A DNA stretch of 64,000 bases. Origin: Cydia pomonella. Its lineage: Eukaryota; Arthropoda; Insecta; Lepidoptera; Tortricidae. The stretch lies in the NCBI RefSeq assembly GCF_033807575.1, contig NC_084727.1, forward strand, positions 6,758,001 through 6,822,000. The letters run 5' to 3'. Each line of letters opens with the position of its first letter. The stretch's first letter is position 1. The notes below the pieces were generated by a model that had not been told where the DNA came from, ran no database searches, and saw only the letters and a program-made list of their open reading frames with translations. Positions 19,027 through 29,680 of the stretch are shown one piece after another. A program made the position numbers and the translations under genes.

Positions 19027-19766
19027 AACCGGCCAAGAGCATGTCGGGCCACGCTCAGTGTAGGGTTCCGTAGTTACTCTTCCGTCACAATAAGCTAAAC
19101 TGGAGCTTAAAGTATAGTAAATTGTTAACCAAGGGATGAAACGGTACCTTTCACCCGAGTTAAACAAATAGGCAAATTTCCATAATCAGTACCTAATTAA
19201 AGTAAGTCTTTTTACTATGAAGGGAAAACTTTTTGCGATAACTCAAAAACAGCTAAACTGATCATGTCCGCTATAGTCAAACAAACTATGGATAATTATG
19301 TCCGAAATAAACGATTTCATTCATTCATAGTTTTCATTTAATGTCCTTCTTAAGCTCTACTTCCACGTTTTTTTTATATTTTTTGGACCTATGGTTCAAA
19401 AGTTAGAGGGGGGGGGGGGGGACAATTTTTTTTCTTTCGGAGCGATTATCTCCGAATATATTCACTTTATCAAAAAATGTTTCTATTAGTTTTGAAATAC
19501 CTTTCCAACGATACCCCACACTCTAGGGTTGCAGCGAAAAAGAAAATTTCACCCCCACTTTACGTGTAGGGGAGGTACCCTAAAAAAAATTTTTTTTTAG
19601 ATTTTATTGTACGTATTTGTCGGTTTTATTGATTTATATATCCATGCCAAATTTCAGCTTTCTAGCACTAACGACCACGGTGCATAGCCTCGGACAGACA
19701 GACAGACAGACAGACGGACATGGCGAAACTATAAGGGTTCCTAGTTGACTACGGAACCCTAAAAAA
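19027..19766 (-). repeat. Family A dispersed repeat, full copy
   Basis: The left end is CCGGCCAAGAGCATGTCGGG then GTGTAGGGTTCCGTAGTTAC. The right end is GACATGGCGAAACTATAAGG then GACTACGGAACCC and an A run. The interior has AACAGCTAAACTGATCATGT, a G run near 19410, CCCACACTCTAGGGTTG and a GACA microsatellite of about five units. It has no open frame. The same unit is at 27481-28107 (opposite orientation) and 47021-47884. Confidence 0.75.
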
Positions 19767-19814
19767 GGCGTGTAAAATAATAAGGAAGAAATGAAAAATA
19801 TCGCACGTTTCTGC

Positions 19815-19900
19815 TAAGCTTCGTTAGCTCAGTTGATGAAGAGCGATTGGACCGGTGGTCGGTGGTCCAAAAGGTCACAAGTTCGAACCCGGAGCGGTGA
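19815..19900 (+). repeat. tRNA-like SINE head
   Basis: It has a box-A-like TTAGCTCAGTTGATGAAGAGC region and an intact box B (GTTCGAACCC at 19881). GCTTCG can pair with CGGAGC as an acceptor-like stem. An 8-base direct duplication (CGGTGGTC twice) falls where the anticodon arm should be, so a functional tRNA is unlikely. Most likely it is a SINE 5' end or a tRNA pseudogene. Confidence 0.55.
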
Positions 19901-19911
19901 ATTTCCTATCA

Positions 19912-19985
19912 AATATCAAACATTTATTCAGCAAATAGGCCACAAGGCACTTTTACACGTCCATTTTTACAAACAATAAAAATTA
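19912..19985 (-). mobile_element. LINE 3'-end remnant
   Basis: On the minus strand, AAGTGCCTTGTGGCCTATTT is followed by GCTGAATAAATG. This is a common lepidopteran LINE 3'-end pattern with AATAAA. It directly follows the tRNA-like head. Confidence 0.55.
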
Positions 19986-20924
19986 CAACAAACAATTACA
20001 AATATGGAATCGATGAAATAATAAATACTTTATTAGAGATGTATACTGTCTCTAAATGTCAAATTACACAAAAAAAAAACAGTACAAATCTGTAGTACAA
20101 GTTTGTTTTTCTTATCGTTACAAAACGCTTCGGTTGAACCAACATTAATTTAGCCTTCATCCGTATCAAACGCCTAACCGAAATCTACGTTTATATTGGC
20201 TTGTCTAAAGCTGTAAGTGGTATGAAAAATACCGAAACTTGCGTGCTAAAGTTAGCAAGCAAGCGGCAGACGTTGCTTAGTGTCCATTGATTCAACAACT
20301 ACAAATCCAGATTTAATCAAAAGGCATAACTTACGTTAAATCACTGTGGCGCTTAAGTTCTTCTTCTGGCTTTAGATGCAATTGGAATGCGAACTTGTGC
20401 TGGTGTAATTAGAGATCAAATTTGATGAGCGAAACTGAATCGTGAGTTTATTGATACGTACCCCGTTGCCTGCATTGGCGTAAAGCGTGCGGTTTCAAAT
20501 GCAATTTTTAAATCGTACAATTTACAGATTTTTTTTCGGTATCGTACTTTGAATGGATAGAACTACTCAAAAAATGTTTAAGATTGTAAATAAATAATAA
20601 AATATTGAAACAAACAGTCTCTTATAGTAATAAATTATTACAATATAGGGTAATCAGACTTATAGACTTACAGTTTCCTTAATTAGAATATATTTATATC
20701 ATATATTTTATTTTTTATAATTTAACAAAGATTTTTAACTGCATAGGTATTTTTGATGATTTTTTAAACATTTAAATGTTTTATATGTTTAATTTTTTTA
20801 ATAATTATTAAAGATAATTCGTTTTATTTCATTAAAATTATTGTAGATTCAATTTTTAATGACGTAAAAGACAGTAATGATTGAAATTATTGTTAGCCTA
20901 TTTTTGGGCCATTATTATTATTAT
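19986..20924. other. AT-rich stretch, nothing recognised
   Basis: No coding frame, hairpin or shared repeat was noticed. Confidence 0.5.
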
Positions 20925-21010
20925 TTAAACTTAATTGCACAATAAAAATTATTACAAATGGCAGACTTAATGCCTTAAGGCATTCTCTATCAGTCAACCA
21001 TAGGGCAAAA
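20925..21010 (-). mobile_element. LINE 3' tail, GCATTAAGTC type
   Basis: On the minus strand, GTTGACTGATAGAGAATGCC is followed by GCATTAAGTCTGCC and a T-rich tail with GTGCAATTAAGTTTAAATAA. Related copies are at 28685-28757 (+), 33155-33330 (-) and 35703-35745 (-). Confidence 0.65.
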
Positions 21011-21282
21011 CAGAAATTCATATTGGAGAAAGGCCATCTAGTACATTAGAAAAATATCATTCGTCAATCGTGCAATGAAGAAAAGTTATTGCACTAACGC
21101 AGTGATCAACTCACAATTGAATTAAAGTAATAACTTTGCGACGGAGTTGGTTTGATATTTAATTTCCACTTTCCAGCCAGGCTAGCTCGAGATTTTTCAA
21201 ATTGCCTTGGAAATAATGTTATACAGACTAGTGATTAATGTGTTTAATCTCGTAAGGTCCTCCATTTTTTTTTCTAATTTTT
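21011..21282. other. No gene seen
   Basis: Nothing recognised. Confidence 0.4.
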
Positions 21283-21610
21283 GATAAGAGGGAACTATAA
21301 TACGTGATCGTCATACAAAAATAGAAAACCTTTTTCCACTTCTAAATATTTTCCATTCTCCATGATTTTTAGTATGTTATTGACACAATGAAAAACTAGG
21401 TTTTTAGGTTTTCCTTTTTTTTTTAATTTGCAAAACATTTTTTTTTAAAGCGGCACCTTAAGCCTAGAATATCTGCTGAAGCAATCGACATCAAAATGAA
21501 AAAGATTTGCTAAGATTTGGTTAGTGGAAAACGTTTTCTCCTGAAACGGAATTTCATAAAATAAATACCGTTATTTCGCTAGGATCACAAAGCTAATTCT
21601 TCCCTCTTGA
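21283..21610 (+). mobile_element. TTAA-type MITE, near-complete copy
   Basis: The ends are AAGAGGGAA at the left and TTCCCTCTT at the right, next to degenerate TTAA. The interior has AACCTTTTTCCACTTCTAAA, TTATTGACACAATGAAAAAC, TATCTGCTGAAGCAATCG and TTAGTGGAAAACGTTTTC in family order. Confidence 0.7.
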
Positions 21611-21774
21611 TGAATGTATGCTAAATGCTAAATGAACATGTTAACTCGTAGCGTGTTAACTTCAATTACTTTCATTTGTTCATACATTAAATAACATTGT
21701 TACTATTACTAACGCTGTGATTATATCATTAAGTATATTACTGGTATAATTGTTTAATTTAATATACCTACTAT

Positions 21775-21885
21775 AGATCGTGTCATTCACGAAGACGCGG
21801 GCCTTGAGTCGTAATGTCATGTTATTAAAGGTTAGATTTGACTAATCTGTGCGACATCGTGGATGACACGAACACCATATATGTA
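21775..21885. mobile_element. Palindromic element, CGTGTCATCCACG type, copy 1
   Basis: ATCGTGTCATTCACGAAGAC on the left is mirrored by ATCGTGGATGACACGAAC on the right. A relative lies at 39250-39345. Confidence 0.6.
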
Positions 21886-21999
21886 GTAGGCATATTGAGC
21901 ATAACTATAAATAGCAAGCAAGGGAATTTATACTGAATATTTATGTAGTACCAATTTGTATTGCATTTACATTAGGATAAATTCGATGTTCATTTTGTC

Positions 22000-22590
22000 A
22001 ATTGGGTCAAAATTCTGTTCGTGGTCTTGTTTCTGAACACTCGGTCACGTTTGTATTTGTATCTTCTATTAAAGAAATAAGTCTTTCTAGCTGTAACGTA
22101 AACACCCCTATAATGGAACGGGCACCAGTAATGGGATGGTATAGACAAAACCTGTAAAACAAGTATTTACCATCAGTTTTCCAATCGCTGGCAACATTTT
22201 ACCATAAACAAGAGCCAAGGAGCTGCTAAAGTAAATTTTTCATTGATATTTGTTAGTTTGAAAATGAATGGCTCCACATATCCCATGACTGGAGCAAAAA
22301 ACCACAGTTTTAATTGATTAGTAATATTGAAACCAATTGCAGTAACTTTCATTAAATACATAGATAACATAAAGGAAGAATTGGACATTTAACTTTTAAA
22401 GCGTAAAGCGGTAGATTACAGCTGTCGGTGAAATATCAAAAATACTCAAAATTTTCTCTTAAATGTCCCATGATTGGTGCCGTTAACATAATTAGATCAT
22501 ATTTTACATGAGAAAAATAAAAAGCAGAATTTCATCGCATATAAAAAGCTCCACTCCGTCACATTTTTTGGGAACAAAAAATAAACAAAA
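22000..22590 (+). repeat. Family H repeat, split by family D
   Basis: The left part (GTCAAAATTCTGTTCGTGGT, GGTCACGTTTGTATTTG, TTTCTAGCTGTAA) and the right part (CATGAGAAAAATAAAAAGC, CCGTCACATTTTTTGGGAAC) are contiguous in the copy at 30370-30575. Here they are separated by a family D element. Confidence 0.65.
22098..22487 (-). mobile_element. Family D element, copy 2, nested in family H
   Basis: The ends GTAAACACCCCTATAATGG and ATGATTGGTGCCGTTAAC enclose a 390-bp copy in minus orientation. The frame at 22173-22388 aligns with the frame of copy 1 for about 50 residues (shared LKLWFFAPVM-type core) before a frameshift. Confidence 0.7.
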
Positions 22591-22942
22591 TAATTTTGAC
22601 CCGATTCCTCGTGAATGCTAAAGAATAATCTAGGTATAATGATGATATAGGATCTAAAACGACTTATTTTTTTTGGGACACTTGTGTTTTTAAATTAGCT
22701 GCTAAAAAATAATTTTGACCCGATTCCTCGTGAATGCTAGAGAATAATCTAGGTATAATGATGATATAGGATCTAAAACGACTTATTTTTTTTGGAATAC
22801 TTGTGTTTTTAAATTAGCTGCTACAAAATAATTTTGACCCGATTCCTCGTGAATGCTAGAGAATAATCTAGGTATAATGATAATATAGGATCTAAAACGA
22901 CTTATTTTTTTGGGATACTTGTGTTTTTAAATTAGCTGCTAA
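22587..22942 (+). repeat. Three tandem 119-bp repeats
   Basis: Three head-to-tail units, each with ATTTTGACCCGATTCCTCGT, GAATAATCTAGGTATAATGA, ATATAGGATCTAAAACGACT and TTTTTAAATTAGCTGCT. Equivalent bases are 119 apart both times. Units differ at only a few positions, so the amplification is recent. There is no coding capacity. Confidence 0.85.
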
Positions 22943-23664
22943 TTTTGTGTTGTTTGGTTTTTATAAAATTCGGCCCACCATATGGTATTGTACAATTTTG
23001 CACTAGTGTCTCGAAGGGGAAAAAGAAACAAACACCGAGTTTAATTATAAACAGATGTTTGTTTAATCTAAACGATCTATCTCCACACAAAGTCACAAAT
23101 CCTCTCAAAAATGCTTTTTTTAGTGCCTGGTCTATATTAGGAGATTCTTCCTTTAACTATCACATGGACCCCGAAAACAAGTTTAAGATCTTCTGAATTC
23201 TACTTTGAATGCTTTGAACATATATTCGCGTGATGTAGGATATTCCCTAGTTGTAACAGCGCCATCTACCAGGATAATCGGTAAACATCAAATTAGGCGT
23301 TTTATACAGGTCACTATGATTTCCTGGAAACTCTGGTAAGGCAAGTTTTGCCCACTATTGTTGACTGGAGGCCTTTCGTTGTTGTCCTTGACAGCGCAAG
23401 CGCGGGTCAGTGGATCGAATAAGAGCAAAGAGAGCGTCTGCGCTGCGGCGTTACTTCTGCTACTCGGACCGTAATCAGACGCTATTCGAACACAAGTCAC
23501 TCCTTAGTTAGGTATAAACGAATAATTCTTTTGTCACTGCCCTTATATATTATTTATATAATATGACTCTATATGTATTATAATATACCCACATCATAAG
23601 CCTTATTAAGCCCGCGGGACTAGGTCGATCTATGTAAAATGCTTCTATAAAAGATAAAATTCCT
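22943..23664. other. No gene supported
   Basis: An 83-codon frame (22945-23196) has no recognisable family. A GC-richer patch at 23330-23500 (minus frame with RASDYGPSSRSNAAAQ-like composition) is not flanked by convincing splice sites. Confidence 0.35.
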
Positions 23665-24524
23665 TTATTGCCAGACTGTGTACATTTAGATGTTGTGGGT
23701 AAAATAAAGTCCAACAGCTTGCTCATTTCGGACGTACAATAATAAACTTAAACTTGTCAAATATACTAAAAGTACTAAAACATTAACAACAATACTATTT
23801 CAAAAAAATTTAACCATTTATACATAAAATATTCATTTACATTGTAGAAACTTTATATTAATAGCCATTTCTTGAGCTTATTTTTAAATACGATAGCATT
23901 TTGCGACTTAATATATGCATAAATGATTAAAAATCTTAATTCCGGAGACATAAGCTCTTGGTAAGAATAAAACTAGAAGATATAACTGTATATACATCAT
24001 ATATTAATAATAATATGATATTTATTAATTTTTTTATTAAGCTTTTATTGGATTTTATTTTTCACTTGAAACTAATTTAAAATCGATTTCCTAAATCAAC
24101 CTAACCGGGAATCAAACTAGCTTTTACATCACCGTATCAGCCGTTACCCTTAATTGATGATTGTTTTTTTATTAATCATTCATAACGCCCGAGCCCTAAC
24201 AATGGTAACGCCGCGCATCTGTCGCGTTGCCGCTCTGCGCACGCGTCGGTAGGGGTGTCAACTTTCCTCTGGCGTCCCACGGTCCTAATACTAGCACAAA
24301 TTACGTTCAATGAAATTTGTATCGTTATAGGAGAACATATTTAACTTCACTTCAACACAAATGCGTGGAAGCACAATTAAAAACTTAAATTAACATGAAC
24401 TTGCGATGCTTGACCACACACACTAACCCTCTTATTCATAAACGTCTACTAAAGTTGACAAGCCGCTAATAATCGTTTGTCCGTATATAAATTACGATTC
24501 AAAACAGAATGGAATATAAATAAT
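23665..24524. other. Mostly AT-rich; possible LINE tail
   Basis: The stretch 23660-23725 (TTTATTGCCAGACTGTGTAC, AATAAAGTCCAACAGC) may be a LINE 3' end. A CpG-rich patch at 24180-24260 (GCGCATCTGTCGCGTTGCCG) was not identified. Confidence 0.3.
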
Positions 24525-24768
24525 AATAAATTAATAAATATTATAGGGACATTCTTACACAAATTGACTAAGTCCCACGGTAAGCCAAGAAGGCTTGTGT
24601 TGTGAGTATTCAGACAAATATACAAATACTTAAATACATAGAAAACATCCATGACACAGGAACAAATATCTGTGTTCGTCACACAAATAAATGCCCTTAC
24701 CGGGATTCGAACCCAAAACCATCAGCTTCATAGGCAGGGTCACTACCCACTAAGCTAGACCGGTCGTC
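24525..24768 (-). mobile_element. tRNA-derived SINE (family S), copy 1
   Basis: On the minus strand it starts GACGACCGGTCTAGCTTAGT (box A region), has box B GGGTTCGAATCCCGG, then a unique body (TGTGTGACGAACACAGATAT, CCATGGATGTTTTC-like) and ends ATGTCCCTATAATAT with an AT-rich tail. RNA polymerase III boxes at normal spacing define a tRNA-derived SINE. Confidence 0.85.
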
Positions 24769-25204
24769 ATGTTGAATGGGAGACCTTTTTATAGGCCTCT
24801 GGGTGGCTAGAGGTTAGAACAATTTCAAATTTGTGTTTTCAACAATTCATTTTCATATGTACATCTGTTACTGAAATAAATAATATGAAATAGAATCAAG
24901 TTACTAACTAGGACAGTAAAATTTACACATTAAATTTACCGAAATACTAGCCTTTAAATTAGAATGGATGGCGGTTCTATGTAATCCTCAACTAAAATTA
25001 CTTGGAGCCCGATTCTCATCTAACAACTTGTAACAGGTTTGAACTGGTTTTGATATGACATTGAGGGACGTCTTGGTGATGCCGTGCATCTCACGTATAT
25101 GTATCGCTAGGAAAGTAGAGGTGAATGATTACACACACAGCTACACCAAATACTAAGTGAATGTGACATTATCATCATTGGTCTTTGTGTCTATTGCAGA
25201 CGAT
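24769..25204. other. No gene seen
   Basis: Nothing recognised apart from the ATG-rich tail of the LINE fragment at the right edge (about 25170-25204). Confidence 0.4.
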
Positions 25205-25520
25205 TTATGGTGTAACACCGGAGATACACCGTTTTTGGTGGCTGAATAGACTGATACCAGACAGACATGGTCTACCACAGGCCTGACAAGGGCAATTTGC
25301 GGTAAACGGCACTGAGACGCCTTCTCGTCGTTTTAGCCACTTGTCAGCGAGTGCAGCGAATCAGGTCTCATCACAAAACTTGCGACCCTCCACAACGCGT
25401 TCGCGCTACTCTGTCCGCTGTTCTGCGAGCGTCTCCCAGTCTCGGTGGTCGATATGGAAGGCAATCATGTCCTTCTTGCGGAATCTTTACAGTGAAGCAA
25501 TGGGACTTAAGCGCTCGATA
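25205..25520 (-). pseudogene. LINE C-terminal fragment with C2HC-type finger
   Basis: On the minus strand the frame runs from a DWETLAEQR block, through a degenerate segment with at least two in-frame stops and LADKWLKRREG, to a finger: CQACGRPC, then SGISLFSHQKRC. It stops at TAA (25205-25207). CxxCGRxCxSxxGLxSHxRRC is a pattern I recall at the C-terminus of several animal non-LTR polyproteins. A short GAT/ATG-rich tail follows. It is a broken relic with no upstream RT core. Confidence 0.7.
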
Positions 25521-25842
25521 TTAAGCTAAATAAAACTTGAAGAAACCTTATGGTCCATCTTGCAGTTGGCGGTTCAACTTGTTATCGGTACTAAAAAAAA
25601 GAATACTAATTTAAAAAATCTAGCTGTCGTTACATGATATTGTTGTGTTACATGATATCGTTACAGCGATTAGCAAGGTATCAAAATAAGATCAAAACAA
25701 TAACAAGTTGATAAATCTGAATGGCCTCCTGAAAATGACTGGAGTTTAGCATATCTATGTCGCACGAGTACATAAGCAATTAACTAAGTAATTATGCTAA
25801 ATCCTATGATTTGTACGATGTGAATACGGTTCTGTGAATACC
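25521..25842. other. No gene seen
   Basis: Nothing recognised. Confidence 0.4.
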
Positions 25843-26452
25843 TTAAGAGGGAATAATAGCTTTGCGATCCTAGCGAAATAACTGTATTTTTTGTATGTAA
25901 TTCGATTTCGGGAGAAAACGTTTTCCACTAACTAAATCTTAACAAAATCGCTTCAGCATAATATATTATAGGTTTAAAAAAAATTGTGTTGTTTTGCAAA
26001 TCTTAAAAAACCGGCCAAGTGCGAGTCAGACTCGCGCACGAAGGGTTTAGTACCATTATTTATAAAAAGGGCAAAATAAATATGTTTGTTGTATGGAAGC
26101 CCCCCTTATATATTTATTTTATTCTGTTTTTAGTATTTGTTTTTATAGCTGCAACAGATATACATAATCTGTAGAAATTTCAACTGGCTAACTATCACGG
26201 TTCATGAGATAGCCTGGTGACAGATGGACGGACGGACGGACGGATGGACGGACGGACGGACAGCGAAGTTTCAGTAATAGGGTCCCGTTTGACCCTTTGG
26301 ATACGTAACCCTAAAAAAGGGAAACCTATAAACCTAGTTTTTCATTGTGTTAATAACATACTAATAAATCATGGATAATGGAAAATATTTAGAATAAGAA
26401 AAACATTTTCTCTTTTTTTATGAACGATCTCGTGGTATACTTCCCTCTTAAT
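25843..26452 (-). mobile_element. TTAA MITE, complete, with nested family B
   Basis: TTAAGAGGGAA at the left and TTCCCTCTTAA at the right give the clearest ends of this family, with TTAA on both sides. The interior carries the family landmarks in minus orientation. A family B element (26008-26319) splits it between TTTGCAAATCTT and AAACCTATAAACC. piggyBac-like mobilisation is inferred from the TTAA. Confidence 0.75.
26008..26319 (+). repeat. Family B repeat, copy 3, nested
   Basis: It begins CCGGCCAAGTGCGAGTCAGA, carries GAGATAGCCTGGTGACAG and a GACG microsatellite, and ends TTTGGATACGTAACCCT plus an A run. It is inserted in the TTAA MITE. Confidence 0.75.
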
Positions 26453-26544
26453 ACCACGAATGTAAACGGCCTGATGTTAGAGTAATTAATATTAATAGGT
26501 ATAATGTAAGGCGATTAACATGACTTTTATTTCTTGCGATTAAG

Positions 26545-26690
26545 AGGAAAGAGGACGGCTGATTCTTCATACAAACGTAGTCCTCATTTTCCTCTAAGGA
26601 TATTGATATTTTGGAAAGTATTTTTACATAATTTGATGTACATTAACCATAGCTGCCCCCTACATTATTTCGCGCAGGTCCTCCATTTTC
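26545..26690 (-). repeat. Family C repeat
   Basis: ATACAAACGTAGTCCTCATT, GATATTGATATTTTGG and ATGTACATTAACCATAGC are family C landmarks in minus orientation. Confidence 0.55.
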
Positions 26691-26714
26691 GTCTTTAAGT
26701 ATTCACTTTTCTTA

Positions 26715-26772
26715 CAGGTTCAACAGGATAGGTTTCAGGATAGGTTTATAGGAGGTTCAGGATAGGTTTCAG
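26715..26772 (+). repeat. Short CAGGATAGGTTT minisatellite
   Basis: CAGGATAGGTTT recurs three times within about 60 bases, directly upstream of a retroelement tail. Confidence 0.5.
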
Positions 26773-26909
26773 GAGCTCAACGAGGGGGGGTCTAGGGTCG
26801 GCAACGCGCATGTAACTCCTCTGGAGTTTCAAGTGTACATAGTCTACGGAGACTGCTTACCATCGTGCGGGCCGTATGCTTGTTTGCCACCGACGTAGTA
26901 TAAAAAAAA
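26773..26909 (+). mobile_element. Retroelement 3' tail (GGCAACGC type), copy 2
   Basis: GAGCTCAACGAGG, GGTCGGCAACGCGCATG, AACTCCTCTGGAGTT and GACTGCTTACCATCGTGCGG lead to GACGTAGTATAAAAAAAAG. It has an A-rich end as in the other copies. Confidence 0.75.
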
Positions 26910-27136
26910 GGTTGGCCCAATTTTTCTAACTTACACATATGTATTTTATAAAATGACATTTAAAATTAAAACCACAATCATGTAACTAAAATAAAACATT
27001 CAAAATATTCTTATTTGACACACAAACAAAGCTGTGTTAAAATCATCAAGAATATTCACATAAAAAAATGACAAAGTATTTTGGGGCCCGTAATGTGGCG
27101 TGTCAACCCTAGCACCGCCCTGCGCACGAGTTTGTT

Positions 27137-27390
27137 TGCGAAGAGCGGCAACGTCGCCAGATCTAGTCCGGCCACCCCGTACCCTGTTGTAACTGCACCG
27201 CAGATCCGATAGATTCGGGATATTGAGAAGAAAGTTACCTATCAAAATACCTTTAATGTAGAGTGTGTGTGTAGAGTTTATTGCGAAGAGTGGCAACGTC
27301 GCAAGATCTAGTCCGTCCATCCCGTCCCCTGTTGCAATGCACGTATAGCCAATACCGCAGATCTGATAGGTTCGAGATATTGAGAAGAAA
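27137..27390 (+). repeat. Two-copy direct repeat of about 105 bp
   Basis: TGCGAAGAGCGGCAACGTCG, AGATCTAGTCCGGCCA and GATATTGAGAAGAAAGTTA (first unit, to about 27238) recur at about 27280-27390 with few changes. The unit is GC-richer than the flanks. The element type is unknown; the frames across it are not gene-like. Confidence 0.65.
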
Positions 27391-27480
27391 GTTAAATACC
27401 AATCTGAAACTTTTCTGTGGTGTAGACTTGTTTTTTGAGCTGATTTTTAATCTTAAGATGATATAGCCTTTCTAACTACT

Positions 27481-28107
27481 TTTTAGGGTTCCGTAGTCAA
27501 CTAGGAACCCTTATAGTTTCGCCATGTCCGTCTGTATGTCTGACTGTCTGTCCGAGGCTTTGCTCCGTGGTCGTTAGTGCTAGAAAGCTGAAATTTGGCA
27601 TGGATATATAAATCAATAAAGCCGACAAAGTCGTACAATAAAATCTAAAAAAATTTTTTTTAGGGTACCTCCCCTACACGTAAAGTGGGGGTAAACATTT
27701 TTTTTTTCTTCAACCCTACAGTGTGGGATATCATTGGAAAGGTCTTTCAAAACTAATAGGGGTCTTCAACAAACATTTCTTGAAAAGTGAATATATTCGG
27801 AGATAATTGCTCCGAAAGAAATAAAAAATGTGTTGAACCATAGGTCCAAAAAATATGAAAAAAATCTTGGAAGTAGAGCTTAAGAAAGATATTAAATGAA
27901 AACTATAGCGGATATGATCAGTTTAGCTGTTTTTGAGTTATCGCAAAAAGTTTCCCCTTCATAGTAAAAAGACGTACACCCACAGTTCATACCTTGGTTA
28001 ATAATCTACCATACTTTAAGCTCCAGTTTAGCTTATTGTGACGAAAGAGTAACTACGGAACCCTACTCTGAGCATGGCCCGACATACTCTTGGCCGGTTT
28101 TTTTAAT
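27481..28107 (+). repeat. Family A repeat, copy in opposite orientation
   Basis: It starts TTTTAGGGTTCCGTAGTCAA, with a short TCTG microsatellite, TAGTGCTAGAAAGCTGAA, CCCCTACACGTAAAGTGGGG and AACTACGGAACCCTAC, and ends ATACTCTTGGCCGGTTTTTT. It is a near-complete mirror of 19027-19766. Confidence 0.75.
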
Positions 28108-28684
28108 AAATAACAAGACGTCAGGTAAAGTTGAATGATTTTCTAGTAGTGCCGGTTAGCAGGGTAGGTAATTAATTACTTTAAGAGTCCGCAGCAAGCT
28201 CGGTTCTCCATACAAACGTAGTTATGCTCTTATTTTAAAACGACTAGCTAGATTGCTCTGAAACTTTGTACTTACAATAGGATAAGGTATATCTAGTGCT
28301 GTAATTAGTTTATGTAGCTTCAGATACCATAGTTAAAAAAATACAGCAAATTTAAGTTTTTCATACAAAACTTGTTTTTGCTATATTTTGTTTGTTTTAT
28401 AAGTTAGAGCTATAGAAACTCGTTTCAGGCATAGATATACCTCATGTCATTGTATGTGAAAAGATTCATTACAATCCAACACGTAGTTTTAATATGAGAA
28501 CGAAACTCCCTTTGTACGGGAAGGTGAAATTCGGCAGAGTTTGCTTCGGACTTATAATTTCTCCCGAAACATTGGCATTCACAATACGAGTATAATTCGT
28601 AGATTGTAGGAATGATTGCACGTATGTGATGGGCCTCAGGGGATAGGCAAGATGAAATTCTTATCGACAAACACCTTATGGTTG
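28108..28684. other. No gene supported
   Basis: A 94-codon minus frame (28425-28709) overlaps the LINE tail that follows. Its plus-strand counterpart may be the upstream part of that LINE's 3' region. No domain was recognised. Confidence 0.35.
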
Positions 28685-28757
28685 ACTGGTAGAGAATGCC
28701 TAGTGGCATAAAGTCCGCCTATTGTACTCTTTTTTATGTGCAATTAAGTTTAAAATA
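28685..28757 (+). mobile_element. LINE 3' tail, GCATAAAGTC type
   Basis: GTTGACTGGTAGAGAATGCC, then GGCATAAAGTCCGCCTATTG, then GTGCAATTAAGTTTAAAATA and an A-rich end. It is the clearest plus-strand copy of this tail. Confidence 0.7.
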
Positions 28758-28883
28758 AATAACAAACGCCATACCTGTAAAAGTAAGGCACGTCAACATT
28801 TTCATAAAGTAAGTACTCGATAAAGTATTGTAAATTTTCTAGGCTCCTAAATTTCAATTCGCGAATGCGGAGCGCAAGTAGGC

Positions 28884-29033
28884 AGAGTCTGGCCAAGCTA
28901 AGTTGGCGGTGATTTTGATAGCCCAATCTGTGCAAGTGTTAAGTAAACATCATAATTTTATAGAAGTTTCGTTTATAATAGCACTTGCACAATCTGTGCT
29001 AACAAAATCGCTGCCAAATTAGCTTGGTCTCTA
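28884..29033. mobile_element. Family G palindromic MITE, copy 2
   Basis: CCAAGCTAAGTTGGCGGTGA and GTGCAAGTGTTAAGTAAAC on the left are mirrored by GCACTTGCACAATCTGTG and CAAATTAGCTTGGTCT on the right. Confidence 0.7.
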
Positions 29034-29499
29034 GGCGAATTTATTTAGGCGATCTGACAGTTGATATAACTTTGCACGAATCATGAAACCAAGACCACAT
29101 GTCATAGCATTCAAACCTATCACGAGTTTTAATACATGCTGGTAGTCATCATTACCATATACGAGTAATTAGATTCAAGAGAAACGCAAAAACAATACTT
29201 TTTATTTACAATAACAATGTACATAATGGATTTATACAGAGGATTACTATAACTAGCTTAAATCTAAAATAGGCCCTTGAGGCATTGTACCAAGGATGTT
29301 GGATTTCCTCGTTGTATCGCAATAAATAGAAAACGCGAAATAAAATGAATTGTTAAATGTCATATCATAATTACAAATTAACTAGAGAAGACTTAACAGA
29401 AAATAGACACAGACGTAAGGGGGTGTCCATTAATTACAAGAGGTGTTTTAGAAAAAATTTTGGGCACTACCTAAAGAAATATACATGGTGACATTTCAT
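29034..29499. other. No gene seen
   Basis: TAGGCCCTTGAGGCATTGTA near 29269 resembles LINE 3' UTR language. Otherwise nothing was recognised. Confidence 0.35.
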
Positions 29500-29680
29500 T
29501 AGACGCGTTCCTTTAATGAGCTCATCGGTAAACAGAATGGTTGGAAGGTCAGGTGGCAGTCGCTTTCGTAAAAACTAGTGCTTACGCCAAATCTTGGGGT
29601 TAGTTGTCAAGCGGACCCCAGGCTCCCATGAGCCGTGGCCGGGACAACGCGAGGAAGAAGTAGACGACACTTTATTACTT
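29500..29680 (+). mobile_element. LINE 3'-UTR-like fragment
   Basis: GGTGGCAGTCGCTTTCGTAA, AACTAGTGCTTACGCC, AAGCGGACCCCAGGCTCCCA and GGACAACGCGAGGAAGAAGT form a GC-rich block that I recall as a common 3' region of RTE-like elements in moths. No coding part is attached. Confidence 0.5.

Noticed and set aside
22587..22942. CRISPR-like array
   Set aside because: The units are contiguous 119-bp tandem repeats without spacers, in an animal genome.
23288..23500. GC-richer minus frame (70 codons) as an exon
   Set aside because: No clear splice acceptor precedes it and the peptide shows no recognisable family.
27000..27470. Two frames (106 and 61 codons) over the 27.1-27.4 kb duplication
   Set aside because: Opposite-strand frames follow the repeated GC-rich unit and share no known domain.
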